Assembly: GCA_017541105.1 (NCBI GenBank)
Contig: JAFXZS010000016.1
Location: 1-64,000, forward strand
DNA from: Clostridia bacterium
GTDB lineage: Bacteria > Bacillota > Clostridia > Christensenellales > Aristaeellaceae
Length of the DNA stretch: 64,000 nucleotides
Direction of reading: 5' to 3'
Part shown: piece by piece, positions 35,701 to 46,487 of the stretch
Layout of the letters: every line of letters begins with the position of its first letter
Position numbering within the stretch: position 1 is the stretch's first letter
The notes under the pieces: model-generated
What the model saw: the letters and a program-made list of their open reading frames with translations, nothing else
Database searches by the model: none
What the model was told of the DNA's origin: nothing
Program-made: the position numbers and the translations under genes

Positions 35701-35974
35701 CGCCGAGACCGGCCAGCAGCCCGTCCGGACGTTCCTTTTCAATGATCCGGCGCACGGATTCCGCGTTCAGAGGCTCCAGATAGATTTCATCGGCCAGATG
35801 CTGGTCGGTCATGATTGTGGCGGGATTGGAATTGACGAGTACAACGTTGATGCCTTCCTGTTTCAATACCCGGCAGGCCTGGGCACCGGCATAGTCAAAC
35901 TCAGCCGCCTGGCCGATCACGATGGGGCCGGAACCGATGACCAGAACTTTACGGATGGAAGTGTCTTTAGGCAT
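32780..35974 (-). CDS. carB: Carbamoyl-phosphate synthase large subunit
   Basis: 1064 residues, the normal length. Two duplicated ATP-grasp halves ([20 protein letters not shown] at residue 9; [20 protein letters not shown] at about 550) and a C-terminal MGS-like allosteric domain (about 930-1064; [19 protein letters not shown]). It makes carbamoyl phosphate from bicarbonate, ATP and ammonia from CarA, for arginine and pyrimidines. It overlaps carA by eight bases and is the last gene of the arginine operon. Confidence 0.98.
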   Translation of the reverse strand: [1064 protein letters not shown]

Positions 35975-37031
35975 GCGTCAGCCCTCCCATTCTTTCCAGA
36001 AAGCGGTCAAAGAGAAACGCCGTATCCCGCGGGCCGGAAGCGGCCTCCGGGTGGAACTGAACGGTAAAGCAGTTCAGGTCCGGATAGGACATTCCTTCAT
36101 TGCTGCCGTCATTGGCATTCAGGAAGGCAATTTCACCGACTCCCCGAAGTGATTCGGAAACAACAGCATACCCGTGATTCTGACTCGTAATATAGGTACG
36201 GCCGGTTGCCAGATCCCGAACCGGCTGATTACCGCCCCGGTGGCCGTATTTCAGTTTGACCGTATCTCCGCCCAGGGCAAGCGCAGCCAGCTGATGCCCC
36301 AGACAGATGCCGAAAGCCGGCTTGCGCCCCAGCAGTTTCCGCAGTTCGGCAATGGAAACGGTATTTTCCTTCGGATCCCCGGGACCGTTGGAAAGCATAA
36401 TACCGTCCGGATCCATGGCCAGAATGGTTTCCGCGGGGGTCTCCGCCGGGAAAACGGTGACAGAACACCCCCTGAACCGAAGCGAACGAAGGATATTTCT
36501 TTTGGCTCCGTAATCCAGCAGCGCGACCCTGTATTTTTCCGCTCCTTCTGCCGGATATGTGCGGATTTCCCGGCTTGTGACGGAAGCAACGGCATCTTTT
36601 ACGCGGAAGGAAGCAAGCACCGAGAGATCCTCCGGGACCTCGTCGCAGATCATGGCGTTCATGACCCCTTCCTCCCGGGTGATACGGACGATTTCCCGGG
36701 TGTCCACCCCACAGAGGCCCGGGATTCCCTTTTCCCGCAGGAATGTATTGAGCGGCGCAGAGGAACGGAAATTGGAAGGCGTTTCACACAGCTCCCGGAC
36801 GATATAGCCAAAGAGTGCACTGGCCCCTTCGAAATCCTCTTCAATCAGTCCGTAATTGCCAATCAGGGGAAAAGACTGGGTGACAATCTGCCCATAATAG
36901 CTGGGATCGGTCAGCGTTTCCAGGTAGCCCTCCATGCCGGTGGTAAAGACAAGCTCTCCCACACGATCCACACAGGCGCCGATGCGCTGCCCCTGAAAGA
37001 CGGCACCGTTGCTTAATACCAGATAAGCCAT
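35967..37031 (-). CDS. carA: Carbamoyl-phosphate synthase small subunit
   Basis: 354 residues. The N-terminal small-subunit domain is followed by a class I glutamine amidotransferase: nucleophile Cys in GICLGHQLAALALGG (about 241) and His/Glu in VQFHPEAASGP (about 326). It releases ammonia from glutamine for CarB. GGAGGATCATC precedes ATG. Placed 45 bases after argD in the operon. Confidence 0.98.
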   Translation of the reverse strand: MAYLVLSNGAVFQGQRIGACVDRVGELVFTTGMEGYLETLTDPSYYGQIVTQSFPLIGNYGLIEEDFEGASALFGYIVRELCETPSNFRSSAPLNTFLREKGIPGLCGVDTREIVRITREEGVMNAMICDEVPEDLSVLASFRVKDAVASVTSREIRTYPAEGAEKYRVALLDYGAKRNILRSLRFRGCSVTVFPAETPAETILAMDPDGIMLSNGPGDPKENTVSIAELRKLLGRKPAFGICLGHQLAALALGGDTVKLKYGHRGGNQPVRDLATGRTYITSQNHGYAVVSESLRGVGEIAFLNANDGSNEGMSYPDLNCFTVQFHPEAASGPRDTAFLFDRFLERMGGLTHA

Positions 37032-37076
37032 GATGATCCTCCATGATAATAATGAGAACCGGGAGTGCCGGGCGGA

Positions 37077-38237
37077 TCAGGCGCAGGCGGCACGCAGGAC
37101 GGCCGCAGCATTCCGCAGGAGCTCCTCGGGGATATTCAGCGCCGGCAGCAGACGGACCTTGTCCTTCGCCGTGAGGCAAAGTACGCCGTGCTCCATACAG
37201 GTCCGGACAACTTCTGCAGCGGGCTTTTCTGTCCGTATGCCCAGCATCAGGCCGAGTCCGGAAACGGAAAGAATTCCGGGAGCTCCTTCCAGCAGGCTGC
37301 GCAGCAGTGCACCTTTTGCCCGGACTTCCGCAAGAAAAGAATCCGTCAGCCGGTTCAGCACAGAAAGGGCTGCCGCAGAAGCGACAGGATTGCCTCCGAA
37401 GGTGGAGCCGTGATCTCCGAAAGAGAGCACATTCTGTACCCGCTCTCCCAGGAGGCAGGCGCCCAGCGGAAGCCCCCCCGCCAGTCCTTTCGCCGTTGTG
37501 ACCACATCAGGACGGATCCCGTAGTGCATATAAGCATACAGGAGGCCGGTACGGCCGTTTCCGGTCTGCACTTCATCCGCCATGAGCAGGATGTTCCGCC
37601 GGCGGACAAAATCATTCAGCGCGCTGACATAGCCGGGATCCAGAGGAATGACTCCTCCTTCGCCCTGTACGCACTCAATCAGCACCGCAGCGATGGCGTC
37701 GTCGGCACAAAGCTTTTCCAGCGCATCCGGATCGTTCGCGGGGATATGGATAAAGCCGGGTGTAAGCGGCCGGAACAATTCATGATAATGATCCTGCCCG
37801 GTAGCGGCCAGGGTCGTCAGCGTGCGGCCGTGGAAACTGTTCTCCAGGGTGACGATGGTTGAACAGGCGGGGCCTTTTGTCTCAGCAGCCCATTTCCGGG
37901 CCACCTTGATGGCGCATTCATTGGCTTCCGCACCGGAATTGCCGAAAAAAACCTTTTTCATCCCGGTGCGGAGGCAGAGCGCTTCCGCCAGATTGGCGCA
38001 CGGTGCGGTATAGTACAGGTTGGACATATGCTGCACCCGGTGAATCTGCGCTTCCACCGCCGCAATCCACTCGTCATCCGCGACGCCGAATGAAGTAACG
38101 GCGATGCCGGACCCCATATCAATATATTCTTTTCCTGCAGCATCCCGTACAAGAGATCCTTTCCCGGAAACGATTTCCACCGGGAAACGCTTATAAGTTC
38201 CGGCAACGTAGGTCTGATCCAGCTGCATGATATCCAT
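37077..38237 (-). CDS. argD: Acetylornithine aminotransferase
   Basis: 386 residues, class III PLP aminotransferase. The PLP Lys lies in TTAKGLAGGLPLG (about 248), preceded by LLMADEVQTGNGRTG; the phosphate-binding loop is GNSGAEANECAIKVAR (about 93). It converts N-acetylglutamate semialdehyde to N-acetylornithine. ATG at 38237 has AGGAGG six bases upstream; the in-frame start at 38270 does not. Confidence 0.96.
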   Translation of the reverse strand: MDIMQLDQTYVAGTYKRFPVEIVSGKGSLVRDAAGKEYIDMGSGIAVTSFGVADDEWIAAVEAQIHRVQHMSNLYYTAPCANLAEALCLRTGMKKVFFGNSGAEANECAIKVARKWAAETKGPACSTIVTLENSFHGRTLTTLAATGQDHYHELFRPLTPGFIHIPANDPDALEKLCADDAIAAVLIECVQGEGGVIPLDPGYVSALNDFVRRRNILLMADEVQTGNGRTGLLYAYMHYGIRPDVVTTAKGLAGGLPLGACLLGERVQNVLSFGDHGSTFGGNPVASAAALSVLNRLTDSFLAEVRAKGALLRSLLEGAPGILSVSGLGLMLGIRTEKPAAEVVRTCMEHGVLCLTAKDKVRLLPALNIPEELLRNAAAVLRAACA

Positions 38238-38300
38238 AGCGGCCTCCTTCTGACACACGGGAGCAGGCATATTTCCGCCTGCTCCGTGAGATCAACAAAT

Positions 38301-39203
38301 TCAGGATTCCCAACCGGCCTGCCGGTCATCAAATCTGCGCGCCGTCCCGGAAATACGGGTACCGGCACCCTCGTCCGTCAGCAGTTCCATCAGGATTGAA
38401 TGAGGCACCCGGCCGTCCATAATCACGACGTTCTTCACGCCGCGTGAAATGGCAGTGGCACAGCATTCCACCTTTGGGATCATTCCGCCGGAAATGATTC
38501 CTCTTTCCTGCAGTGCAGGCAGCTCATCTACGGCAATCTCCGGAATCAGGGTGGACGGATCCTCACGGTTTTCCAGAACGCCGGCAATATCGGTCATCAT
38601 GATCAGGTTTTCGGCGCCGAGAGCTCCGGCAATATAAGCTGCCGCTGTATCCCCGTTGATATTATAAGCATTCCCGGACTTATCGCATCCGACGGTGGAA
38701 ACCACCGGAATATATCCGTTGTTCAGAAGATCCGTCACGGGATGTATATGCACCTTCTGAATATCCCCCACATAGCCGAGACGTTCATCCTTTACGGTGC
38801 ATTGGAGCAGACGCCCGTCCATACCGGACAGGCCGACTGCTTTTCCGCCTTTCATTTCCAGCAGATTGACAAGCGTTTTGTTGATTTTTCCCGCAAGAAC
38901 CATCTGGACGATATCCATGGTCTCCTTGTCCGTGACGCGCAAGCCACCCACAAATTCCGGCTTTTTGCCCAGCCGGTCCATCAGCTCGTTGATCTCCGGG
39001 CCGCCGCCGTGCACGAGCACCACGCGCACACCGATCAGCCACAGCAGGACGATATCCTCCATTACCTGCTGCTTGAGCTGTTCGTTAATCATTGCGTTTC
39101 CGCCGTATTTGACAACGATGACCTTGCCGGTATACTGCCGTATATAGGGAAGAGCGGCGGTCAGCACTTCCGCACGCTCCATGTTGGTCAGTTCGTTCTG
39201 CAT
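38301..39203 (-). CDS. argB: Acetylglutamate kinase
   Basis: 300 residues, amino acid kinase family. Signature elements are VIVKYGGNAM (about 28), LVHGGGPEINELMDRLG (about 63) and YNINGDTAAAYIAGAL (about 182). It phosphorylates N-acetylglutamate, the second step of arginine synthesis. The N-terminus (TAALPYIRQYTGKVIVVKYG) resembles arginine-inhibited hexameric forms, so feedback inhibition is likely. Confidence 0.97.
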   Translation of the reverse strand: MQNELTNMERAEVLTAALPYIRQYTGKVIVVKYGGNAMINEQLKQQVMEDIVLLWLIGVRVVLVHGGGPEINELMDRLGKKPEFVGGLRVTDKETMDIVQMVLAGKINKTLVNLLEMKGGKAVGLSGMDGRLLQCTVKDERLGYVGDIQKVHIHPVTDLLNNGYIPVVSTVGCDKSGNAYNINGDTAAAYIAGALGAENLIMMTDIAGVLENREDPSTLIPEIAVDELPALQERGIISGGMIPKVECCATAISRGVKNVVIMDGRVPHSILMELLTDEGAGTRISGTARRFDDRQAGWES

Positions 39204-39229
39204 GGATGTTCCTCCGTCATTCCGGCGCG

Positions 39230-40480
39230 TCAGCTCCGGTAATCCCCGTTGATTTTCACGTAATCATAGGTCAGATCACAGCCCCATGCGGTGGCTTCCT
39301 GATCGCCCATATGCAGATCACAGGAAAAGCGGACCGCTTTTTCAGCCAGGATGGCGGCAGCCGCCTCCTCATCAAAGTCCTGCACGCAGCCGTCCCGGAA
39401 GAAACAAAGCGTGTCTTTTTCGCCTGTCAGGAACAGCTCAAGCCGGGCCGGATCAAAGACGGGACCGGCATAGCCAAGCGCGCAGAGAATGCGCCCGCAG
39501 TTGGCATCCCGGCCGAAAACCATGGCTTTGACCAGGCTGGAAGAAACAACGGAGCGTGCCAGTATCCTGGCGTTCTCCTTCGTGTCCGCGTGGCATACGC
39601 GCATTTCCATCAGGTGTGTTGCGCCTTCTCCGTCAGAGGCCATCAGGACGGCCAGATCCCGGCAGATGCTGAAAAGCGCTTCCCGGAAAAGCAGCCAGCT
39701 GTCATCCTCCGCGGTGATGGGACGATTTCCCGCCAGGCCGTTTGCCAGCACGAGAAGCGTGTCATTGGTACTGGTATCCCCGTCGACGGAGATCATATTG
39801 AAGGTATCCGGCACCACGTCAGACAATGCTTTCTGCAGCAGGGCGGGGGAAATGGCGCAGTCTGTCGTCAGATAGCCGAGCATGGTGCACATGTTCGGAT
39901 GGATCATACCGGATCCCTTGCTCATGCCGCCCAGGTGAACCGTGACCGGTACGGATCCGTCCGCCGGAGGCAGCTCAAACGAAACGGCATACTCTTTATG
40001 AACGGTATCGGTGGTCATAATGGCTTTGCTTGCTTCTGTCCCGGCCTGCAGGGAATCTGAAAGGGTTCCCGCCATGACGGAGATACCGGTACAAAGCTTC
40101 TCCAGCGGCAGCTGGGGGCCGATGACGCCGGTGGATCCGAGGAGCACTGCTTCCGGCGCGATCCCCAGTGTTTGTCCCGTATACTCCGCGGTGGCCCGGC
40201 AGAGATCCATCCCGGTTTTCCCGGTGGCGGCATTTGCGATTCCGGCGTTGACCACCACAGCCTGTGCCGGACTTCCGGAATGTACTGCTTCCTGATCCCA
40301 GATGACCGGGGCTGCCTTGACCAGATTGGAGGTAAAGGTTCCCGCAACGGTACAGGGAACGGAACTGCAGAGCATGGCCATGTCCTTCCGGCCCTGGTAT
40401 TTAATGCCGGCGGCACAGCAGGAAGCGCTGAATCCTTTTGCGGCGGTAACCCCGCCGGGAATCTTACGGATTGCCATCAT
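39230..40480 (-). CDS. argJ: Glutamate N-acetyltransferase / ornithine acetyltransferase
   Basis: 416 residues, the usual ArgJ length. Self-cleavage should occur before Thr in NMCTMLGYLTTD (Thr near 198; the family has ATML, here CTML), giving alpha and beta chains. An oxyanion pair is present in GSTGVIG (about 113). It moves acetyl from N-acetylornithine to glutamate, and may also use acetyl-CoA. It overlaps the upstream GNAT gene by 17 bases. Confidence 0.97.
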   Translation of the reverse strand: MMAIRKIPGGVTAAKGFSASCCAAGIKYQGRKDMAMLCSSVPCTVAGTFTSNLVKAAPVIWDQEAVHSGSPAQAVVVNAGIANAATGKTGMDLCRATAEYTGQTLGIAPEAVLLGSTGVIGPQLPLEKLCTGISVMAGTLSDSLQAGTEASKAIMTTDTVHKEYAVSFELPPADGSVPVTVHLGGMSKGSGMIHPNMCTMLGYLTTDCAISPALLQKALSDVVPDTFNMISVDGDTSTNDTLLVLANGLAGNRPITAEDDSWLLFREALFSICRDLAVLMASDGEGATHLMEMRVCHADTKENARILARSVVSSSLVKAMVFGRDANCGRILCALGYAGPVFDPARLELFLTGEKDTLCFFRDGCVQDFDEEAAAAILAEKAVRFSCDLHMGDQEATAWGCDLTYDYVKINGDYRS

Positions 40481-40937
40481 CTTCTCCTATAAACTGCGTA
40501 AAGTTTTCCTGATTCAGAATCAGTTCGTAATAGTTGACATCAGACTTCCGCGTCCAGCCGATCTGATTCCAGAAGGCGTTTCCCGCGTCATTCCGGGTGA
40601 AGGCGATCAGCGAGACTTTGTTGATACCCATCAGCCGAAGCTGCTGCATACAATAGTTCACCATACGGGTGCCGATGCCGCGGCGGCGAAATTCCTGCGC
40701 GACACAGACATGGTACAGCGCACCCTGGCGTCCGTCAGACCCGCAGAGGATGGAACCGACAATCCGGTCTCCCGCGCGGGCAACGACGCTCGTAGTCGGA
40801 TTCCGGCGGATAAAACGCGAAATATCCTCATATGAGTCGTCCAGTGCCCGGATGCCGAAACCGCGTATGGTCAGCCACAAAGCCCGGACATCATCATAAT
40901 CCGCAACGGTCATGGGCTGAATGCGTACCTCTTCCAT
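40464..40937 (-). CDS. GNAT family N-acetyltransferase in the arginine operon
   Basis: 157 residues with the GNAT acetyl-CoA loop QEFRRRGIGTRMVNY (about 87-101) and a following FWNQIGWTRKS. Lying between argC and argJ, it may be a short N-acetylglutamate synthase that primes the acetyl cycle, as for some single-domain ArgA-like enzymes; this is inference from position. It could also modify another substrate. Confidence 0.85.
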   Translation of the reverse strand: MEEVRIQPMTVADYDDVRALWLTIRGFGIRALDDSYEDISRFIRRNPTTSVVARAGDRIVGSILCGSDGRQGALYHVCVAQEFRRRGIGTRMVNYCMQQLRLMGINKVSLIAFTRNDAGNAFWNQIGWTRKSDVNYYELILNQENFTQFIGEDDGNP

Positions 40938-40938
40938 T

Positions 40939-41865
40939 TTACCCCCTTACCAGACCGAACGCTTCATCCACACCGAGTACGAGGTTCATATTCTGAATCG
41001 CAGCGCCGGACGCGCCTTTTCCCAGATTATCAAAACGGGAGACCAGAAGGATCCGTTCTTCATTTCCGAATACGGATATTTCCATGTCATCCCGCCCGGC
41101 CAGCGCACCCGCGGAAAGGAAGCCGTTTTCATCCGCTGCTTCGTTCAGGCGGACAAGGCCGGACGAATAGTATTCCCGGTAGAGGCTGCGGATCTCCTCC
41201 GGAGACGCCGCGATCTCATTCCGCGTCAAAGGCACTGTAACCTCCATGCCGGCAGGGAAATTCCCGACGATGGGGCAGAAGACCGGCGGGTGACACAGGC
41301 CGCAGAGCGCAGCCATCTCCGGAAGATGCTTATGCGTCTGCCCGAGGGCGTACATCCGGGGGGCGTGATACAGATCCGGAAGAGGGTCCGATTCGTATTC
41401 GGCGATCATTTTTTTCCCGCCGCCGGAATATCCGGTCAGGGAGAAGCAGGAGAGCTGCGCGCCCGCGGAAAGGAGGCCGGATTCTGTCAGCGGAGCGATC
41501 AGCGCGATAAACCCGCTGGCGTGGCAGCCGGGATTGGCAATCCGGCGGGAGGAGATGATCTTCTCCCGCCGGCCTTTCAGTTCCGGGAATCCATAGGTCC
41601 AGCCTTCCGCGGTACGGTGTGCCGTGCTTGTATCAATTATTACGGCGGAAGGCGAGGTGACCCAGGAGGCAGCTTCGTGCGCCGCCGTGTCCGGCAGGCA
41701 AAGGAAGGAAACATCTGCGCTGTTGAGCGCATCGGCCCTGGCGGATGGATCCTTCCGAAGCTCTTCCGGAAGGGACAGCAATTCCAGATCCGCCCGGTTC
41801 GCAAGGCGTTCCCGGATGCGGAGGCCGGTGGTTCCCGCACTGCCGTCAATAAATACTTTCGTCAT
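40939..41865 (-). CDS. argC: N-acetyl-gamma-glutamyl-phosphate reductase (short type)
   Basis: 308 residues, the length of type 2 ArgC. The N-terminal NADP fold starts KVFIDGSAGTTGLRIRERL; the catalytic Cys is in NPGCHASGF (about 113), and the catalytic His region is AHRTAEGWTYGFPEL / GQTHKHLPEM. ATG at 41865 is one base from the argG stop; the longer reading to 42015 would sit inside argG. Confidence 0.95.
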   Translation of the reverse strand: MTKVFIDGSAGTTGLRIRERLANRADLELLSLPEELRKDPSARADALNSADVSFLCLPDTAAHEAASWVTSPSAVIIDTSTAHRTAEGWTYGFPELKGRREKIISSRRIANPGCHASGFIALIAPLTESGLLSAGAQLSCFSLTGYSGGGKKMIAEYESDPLPDLYHAPRMYALGQTHKHLPEMAALCGLCHPPVFCPIVGNFPAGMEVTVPLTRNEIAASPEEIRSLYREYYSSGLVRLNEAADENGFLSAGALAGRDDMEISVFGNEERILLVSRFDNLGKGASGAAIQNMNLVLGVDEAFGLVRG

Positions 41866-41866
41866 G

Positions 41867-43090
<1,224 letters not shown>

Positions 43091-43391
43091 GGGAACTCCT
43101 CCTTCGTGCATGATTATGCATGGAAATATACACCCGCACGGAGCTCATGTCAAGCCCCGAAACGGCATGAAAACAGAAAAAAACAAAAAATCAGATCAGA
43201 AAAGCACAAAAAGAGCAAGAATGCATAATATGCATTACAAAATGTATAAACGGACGCAAAAAAGACAGGCATCCGGGAGAAAAAGGATCCGGAGCGCTTC
43301 CGTGTGCATAATCCGGGCTTGTGATTGCATCTTTGGTGAAAGAGGAGTAAAATAACTATGTATGTATATTTCTGGCGGGGAGGGGCAGGAG
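43091..43391. promoter_or_regulatory. Divergent control region argG / rnz with ArgR-like operators
   Basis: A 301-base AT-rich spacer without a credible gene. It contains TGCATGATTATGCA (43107-43120), which fits the 14-base ARG-box form TGNAT-4-ATNCA, and a perfect 17-base palindrome AATGCATAATATGCATT (43220-43236). Two ArgR sites about 115 bases apart, one beside the argG ribosome site, suggest arginine repression, perhaps by looping. On the plus strand, an rnz promoter is present at 43325-43353. A minus -10/-35 pair for argG could not be fixed; TATTAT inside the palindrome is a candidate -10. Confidence 0.6.
43325..43353 (+). promoter_or_regulatory. Promoter of rnz-uvrB
   Basis: TTGCAT (43325-43330), 17-bp spacer, TAAAAT (43348-43353). 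Confidence 0.55.
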
Positions 43392-44333
43392 ATGCTGGAA
43401 TGCTGTACGCTTGGAACCGGCGGAACGCTGCCGCTGGCTGACCGTGCCCTGTCCTCCCTGTATATCCGGGAAAACGGCCGGGGTTTGCTGATTGACTGCG
43501 GAGAGGGAACACAGGTAGGGATCCGCAGGCTCGGATGGGGATTCCGCTGCCTGGAAGGTGTGCTGCTGACCCATTTTCACGGGGATCACTGCACCGGGCT
43601 GGCCGGTTTGCTGCTGAGCCTGGAAAAGGCGGGGAAAACCGACCCGTTTGAGATCTGGGGCCCCCGCGGGCTGAAACGTATCGTGGAAGGTCTGTGCGTG
43701 ATTGTGCCTCCGCTCAGCTTTCCCGTACTGCTGCATGAGCTGCCTCCGGAAGGGGAGAAACTGAAAGCCATCGGCCTGAAGATCCGGGCTTTTCCGGTGG
43801 ATCATGGCGGTATTCCGTGTTTCGGATACAGGATGACACTGGAGAGGAATGCGGCCTTTGATCCGGAAAAGGCAAAAGCGCTGGGCGTTCCTCTTGCAGA
43901 ATGGAAAAAACTGCAGGAAGGGCATCCGGTGCAGGCCGGCGGACGCAGCGTGCGCCCGGAAGACGTAACCGGCGCACCGAGGAAAGGCATTACAATGGTC
44001 TTTTCCACGGATACCCGTCCCTGCGAAACACTGGCGAAATATACAAAGGAAGCGGACCTGCTGATTCTGGAAGGCATGTACGGGGACGAAGAGAAGATGC
44101 CCCTGGCGCTGAAAAATCACCATATGATGTTCAGAGAGGCGGCAGAGATTGCCCGTGACGCACAGCCCGGCGCGCTGCTGCTGACACATTTTTCGACGAG
44201 CCTGGAGGATCCGGAAAGCTATCTGCCGGAGGTTCGCGCTATTTTTCAGAAAACATGGACGGCGAGTGACGGGGAAATAATCACTCTGCGCTATCCGGTG
44301 AAAGAGGAGAAGGCATGGATCAGTTTGTGCTGA
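43392..44333 (+). CDS. rnz: Ribonuclease Z (tRNA 3'-end endonuclease)
   Basis: 313 residues, normal for the short form. The zinc motif [10 protein letters not shown] (about 59-68) is followed by further ligands in FPVDHGG (His), FSTDTRPC (Asp) and LLTHFSTS (His). It cuts tRNA precursors after the discriminator base. ATG at 43392 has GGGGAGG about seven bases upstream; an in-frame start at 43362 lacks a site. It overlaps uvrB by 19 bases. Confidence 0.95.
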   Translation: MLECCTLGTGGTLPLADRALSSLYIRENGRGLLIDCGEGTQVGIRRLGWGFRCLEGVLLTHFHGDHCTGLAGLLLSLEKAGKTDPFEIWGPRGLKRIVEGLCVIVPPLSFPVLLHELPPEGEKLKAIGLKIRAFPVDHGGIPCFGYRMTLERNAAFDPEKAKALGVPLAEWKKLQEGHPVQAGGRSVRPEDVTGAPRKGITMVFSTDTRPCETLAKYTKEADLLILEGMYGDEEKMPLALKNHHMMFREAAEIARDAQPGALLLTHFSTSLEDPESYLPEVRAIFQKTWTASDGEIITLRYPVKEEKAWISLC

Positions 44334-46336
44334 AAGCGCCGTACAGCGCGTCAGGGGATCAGCCGCAGGCGATTGAGGCACTGGCAGCCGGTATCCGGGC
44401 CGGAATGAAGGAGCAGATCCTGCTGGGTGTCACCGGCAGCGGAAAAACGTTCACGATGGCCTCCGTGATTGAAAAAGTTCAGAAACCGACACTGGTCATC
44501 GCACACAACAAGACGCTGGCAGCCCAGCTGTGCAGCGAACTGCGCGCCTTTTTCCCGGACAGCCGGGTGGAGTATTTCGTTTCCTATTACGATTATTATC
44601 AGCCGGAAGCATATATTGCCTCCTCCGACACTTATATCGAGAAGGACGCTTCGATCAACGACGAAATTGACAGGCTGCGCCATTCCGCGACGGCCGCGCT
44701 CCGCGAACGGAAGGATGTCATCATTGTTGCGTCCGTCAGCTGTATCTACTCCATGGGAGACCCCAGCGAGTATGAGGGACAAATGATTTCTCTTCGGCCG
44801 GGAATGTCCTATCCCCGCCAGAAGCTGATCCGGGATCTGATCGACATTCAGTACGAACGGAACGATACGGAATTTGACCGGGGAACCTTCCGGGTTCGGG
44901 GAGATGTTATTGAAATCATTCCGGCGGGGGAGAACGAGAAGGCGCTGCGGGTGGAACTGTTCGGAGATGAAATCGACAGGATTTCACAGATTGAGGCAGT
45001 GAGCGGCCATGTGCTGGCGACACTGGAACACGCGGCGCTGTTCCCTGCCACCCACTATGCTACGGATCCGGCCCATATGGAAGAGCATATCACGGAGATT
45101 GAGGATGACCTGAAGCGGCGGATTGCGGAATTCGAGGGAAACGGACAGCTGCTGGAGGCCCAGCGCATCGCCCAGAGAACCCGGTATGACATCGAAATGA
45201 TGCGGGAGATCGGCTACTGCCAGGGGATTGAGAACTATTCCAGGTATTTCGACGGCCGGAAACCCGGAGATGCGCCATACACTTTGCTGGATTACTTTAC
45301 CGGGGATTTCCTGGTCATGATTGACGAAAGCCACGTGACGGTTCCCCAGATCCGCGCCATGTATAACGGGGACAGGGCCCGGAAGGATACGCTGGTAAAA
45401 TACGGGTTCAGGCTTCCGTCCGCCTACGACAACCGCCCGCTGCTGTTTGAAGAGTTTGAGAGCCGGATCGGGCAAACCATCTATGTTTCCGCCACACCGG
45501 GCCCCTATGAGCGGGAACGGGCGGAGCAGACAGTGGAACAGATTATCCGGCCGACAGGGCTGGTTGATCCGCAGGTGATTCTGCGCAAAGCAACCGGACA
45601 GGTTGACGATCTGGTGGGGGAGATTCGCGCGGTCGCGGCGAAGGGGGAGCGCATCCTGGTAACCACGCTGACCAAGCGCATGGCAGAAAGCCTGACAGAT
45701 TACCTGAAGGAGATGGAGATCCGGGTACGGTATCTTCACAGCGACATTCAGACAATCGAACGGATGGAACTGCTGCGCGATCTCCGAATGGGTGAATTTG
45801 ATGTGCTGGTGGGGATTAACCTGCTGCGGGAGGGCCTGGATTTGCCAGAAGTGGCATTGGTTGCCATTCTGGACGCAGATAAAGAAGGTTTCCTGCGCAG
45901 TGAGACCTCCCTGGTACAGACTATCGGACGGGCAGCCCGAAATGCAGACGGGCGGGTGATTCTCTACGGGGACACGCTGACGGAAAGCATGGCCAGGGCC
46001 ATGTCGGAGACCAACCGGAGGCGATCCCTGCAGGAGGCATACAACCGGGAGCACGGAATTACCCCGGAAACGGTTCGCAACGCCATCCGTTCCGTGCTGG
46101 AAATCACCCGCAAAGTTGAAGAGACCGCGCCGGCGGTTCTGAATGAGGAAGAACGGGATGCCCTGATGCGGCAGATTGAGGAAGAAATGCTGGGAGCCGC
46201 GAAGGAGCTTGAGTTCGAGCGGGCGGCACAGCTGAGAGACAGGCTGCTGCAGCTGCGCGGAGAAGCACCCATGAAAGAGGATCAGCAGCAGAGGAGACAT
46301 CGGCGAAGGGAGCGGACGAGAAAAAGTGAACACTAA
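44315..46336 (+). CDS. uvrB: Excinuclease ABC subunit B
   Basis: 673 residues, the normal length. Walker [12 protein letters not shown] (about 38), the damage-probing beta-hairpin [11 protein letters not shown] (about 92), helicase motifs ([39 protein letters not shown]), and a C-terminal UVR motif (about 610-645; [20 protein letters not shown]) that binds UvrC. It verifies damage in nucleotide excision repair. uvrA and uvrC are not in the window. Confidence 0.98.
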   Translation: MDQFVLKAPYSASGDQPQAIEALAAGIRAGMKEQILLGVTGSGKTFTMASVIEKVQKPTLVIAHNKTLAAQLCSELRAFFPDSRVEYFVSYYDYYQPEAYIASSDTYIEKDASINDEIDRLRHSATAALRERKDVIIVASVSCIYSMGDPSEYEGQMISLRPGMSYPRQKLIRDLIDIQYERNDTEFDRGTFRVRGDVIEIIPAGENEKALRVELFGDEIDRISQIEAVSGHVLATLEHAALFPATHYATDPAHMEEHITEIEDDLKRRIAEFEGNGQLLEAQRIAQRTRYDIEMMREIGYCQGIENYSRYFDGRKPGDAPYTLLDYFTGDFLVMIDESHVTVPQIRAMYNGDRARKDTLVKYGFRLPSAYDNRPLLFEEFESRIGQTIYVSATPGPYERERAEQTVEQIIRPTGLVDPQVILRKATGQVDDLVGEIRAVAAKGERILVTTLTKRMAESLTDYLKEMEIRVRYLHSDIQTIERMELLRDLRMGEFDVLVGINLLREGLDLPEVALVAILDADKEGFLRSETSLVQTIGRAARNADGRVILYGDTLTESMARAMSETNRRRSLQEAYNREHGITPETVRNAIRSVLEITRKVEETAPAVLNEEERDALMRQIEEEMLGAAKELEFERAAQLRDRLLQLRGEAPMKEDQQQRRHRRRERTRKSEH

Positions 46337-46487
46337 GGCAAAAGTGAAAGAAGGGCGCGGCATTTACGCGCTGCCATTCCTTGCGGCGCTGCCCATGATT
46401 CTGGCCATGGCTTTTGCAGTGCTCCGGTTCTGGCCTTCCCTGAGGAAGCTGATAAGCATTATGATGAAGCTGGCGGTGAGAGCATGA
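46326..46487 (+). CDS. Small single-helix membrane protein
   Basis: A 53-residue reading frame starting at GTG inside the uvrB end (11-base overlap) and ending in an ATGA overlap with the next gene. It has a basic start, one hydrophobic helix (about 14-36, [20 protein letters not shown]) and a basic amphipathic end. Tight overlaps on both sides argue for translation, but the ribosome site (GGAG, about 12 bases off) is weak. No family recognised. Confidence 0.5.
   Translation: MNTKAKVKEGRGIYALPFLAALPMILAMAFAVLRFWPSLRKLISIMMKLAVRA

Noticed and set aside
33044-36067. A 1007-codon open frame antisense to carB/carA
   Set aside because: Shadow of GC-rich carB/carA codons; no ribosome site, no domain, and the minus-strand proteins are certain.
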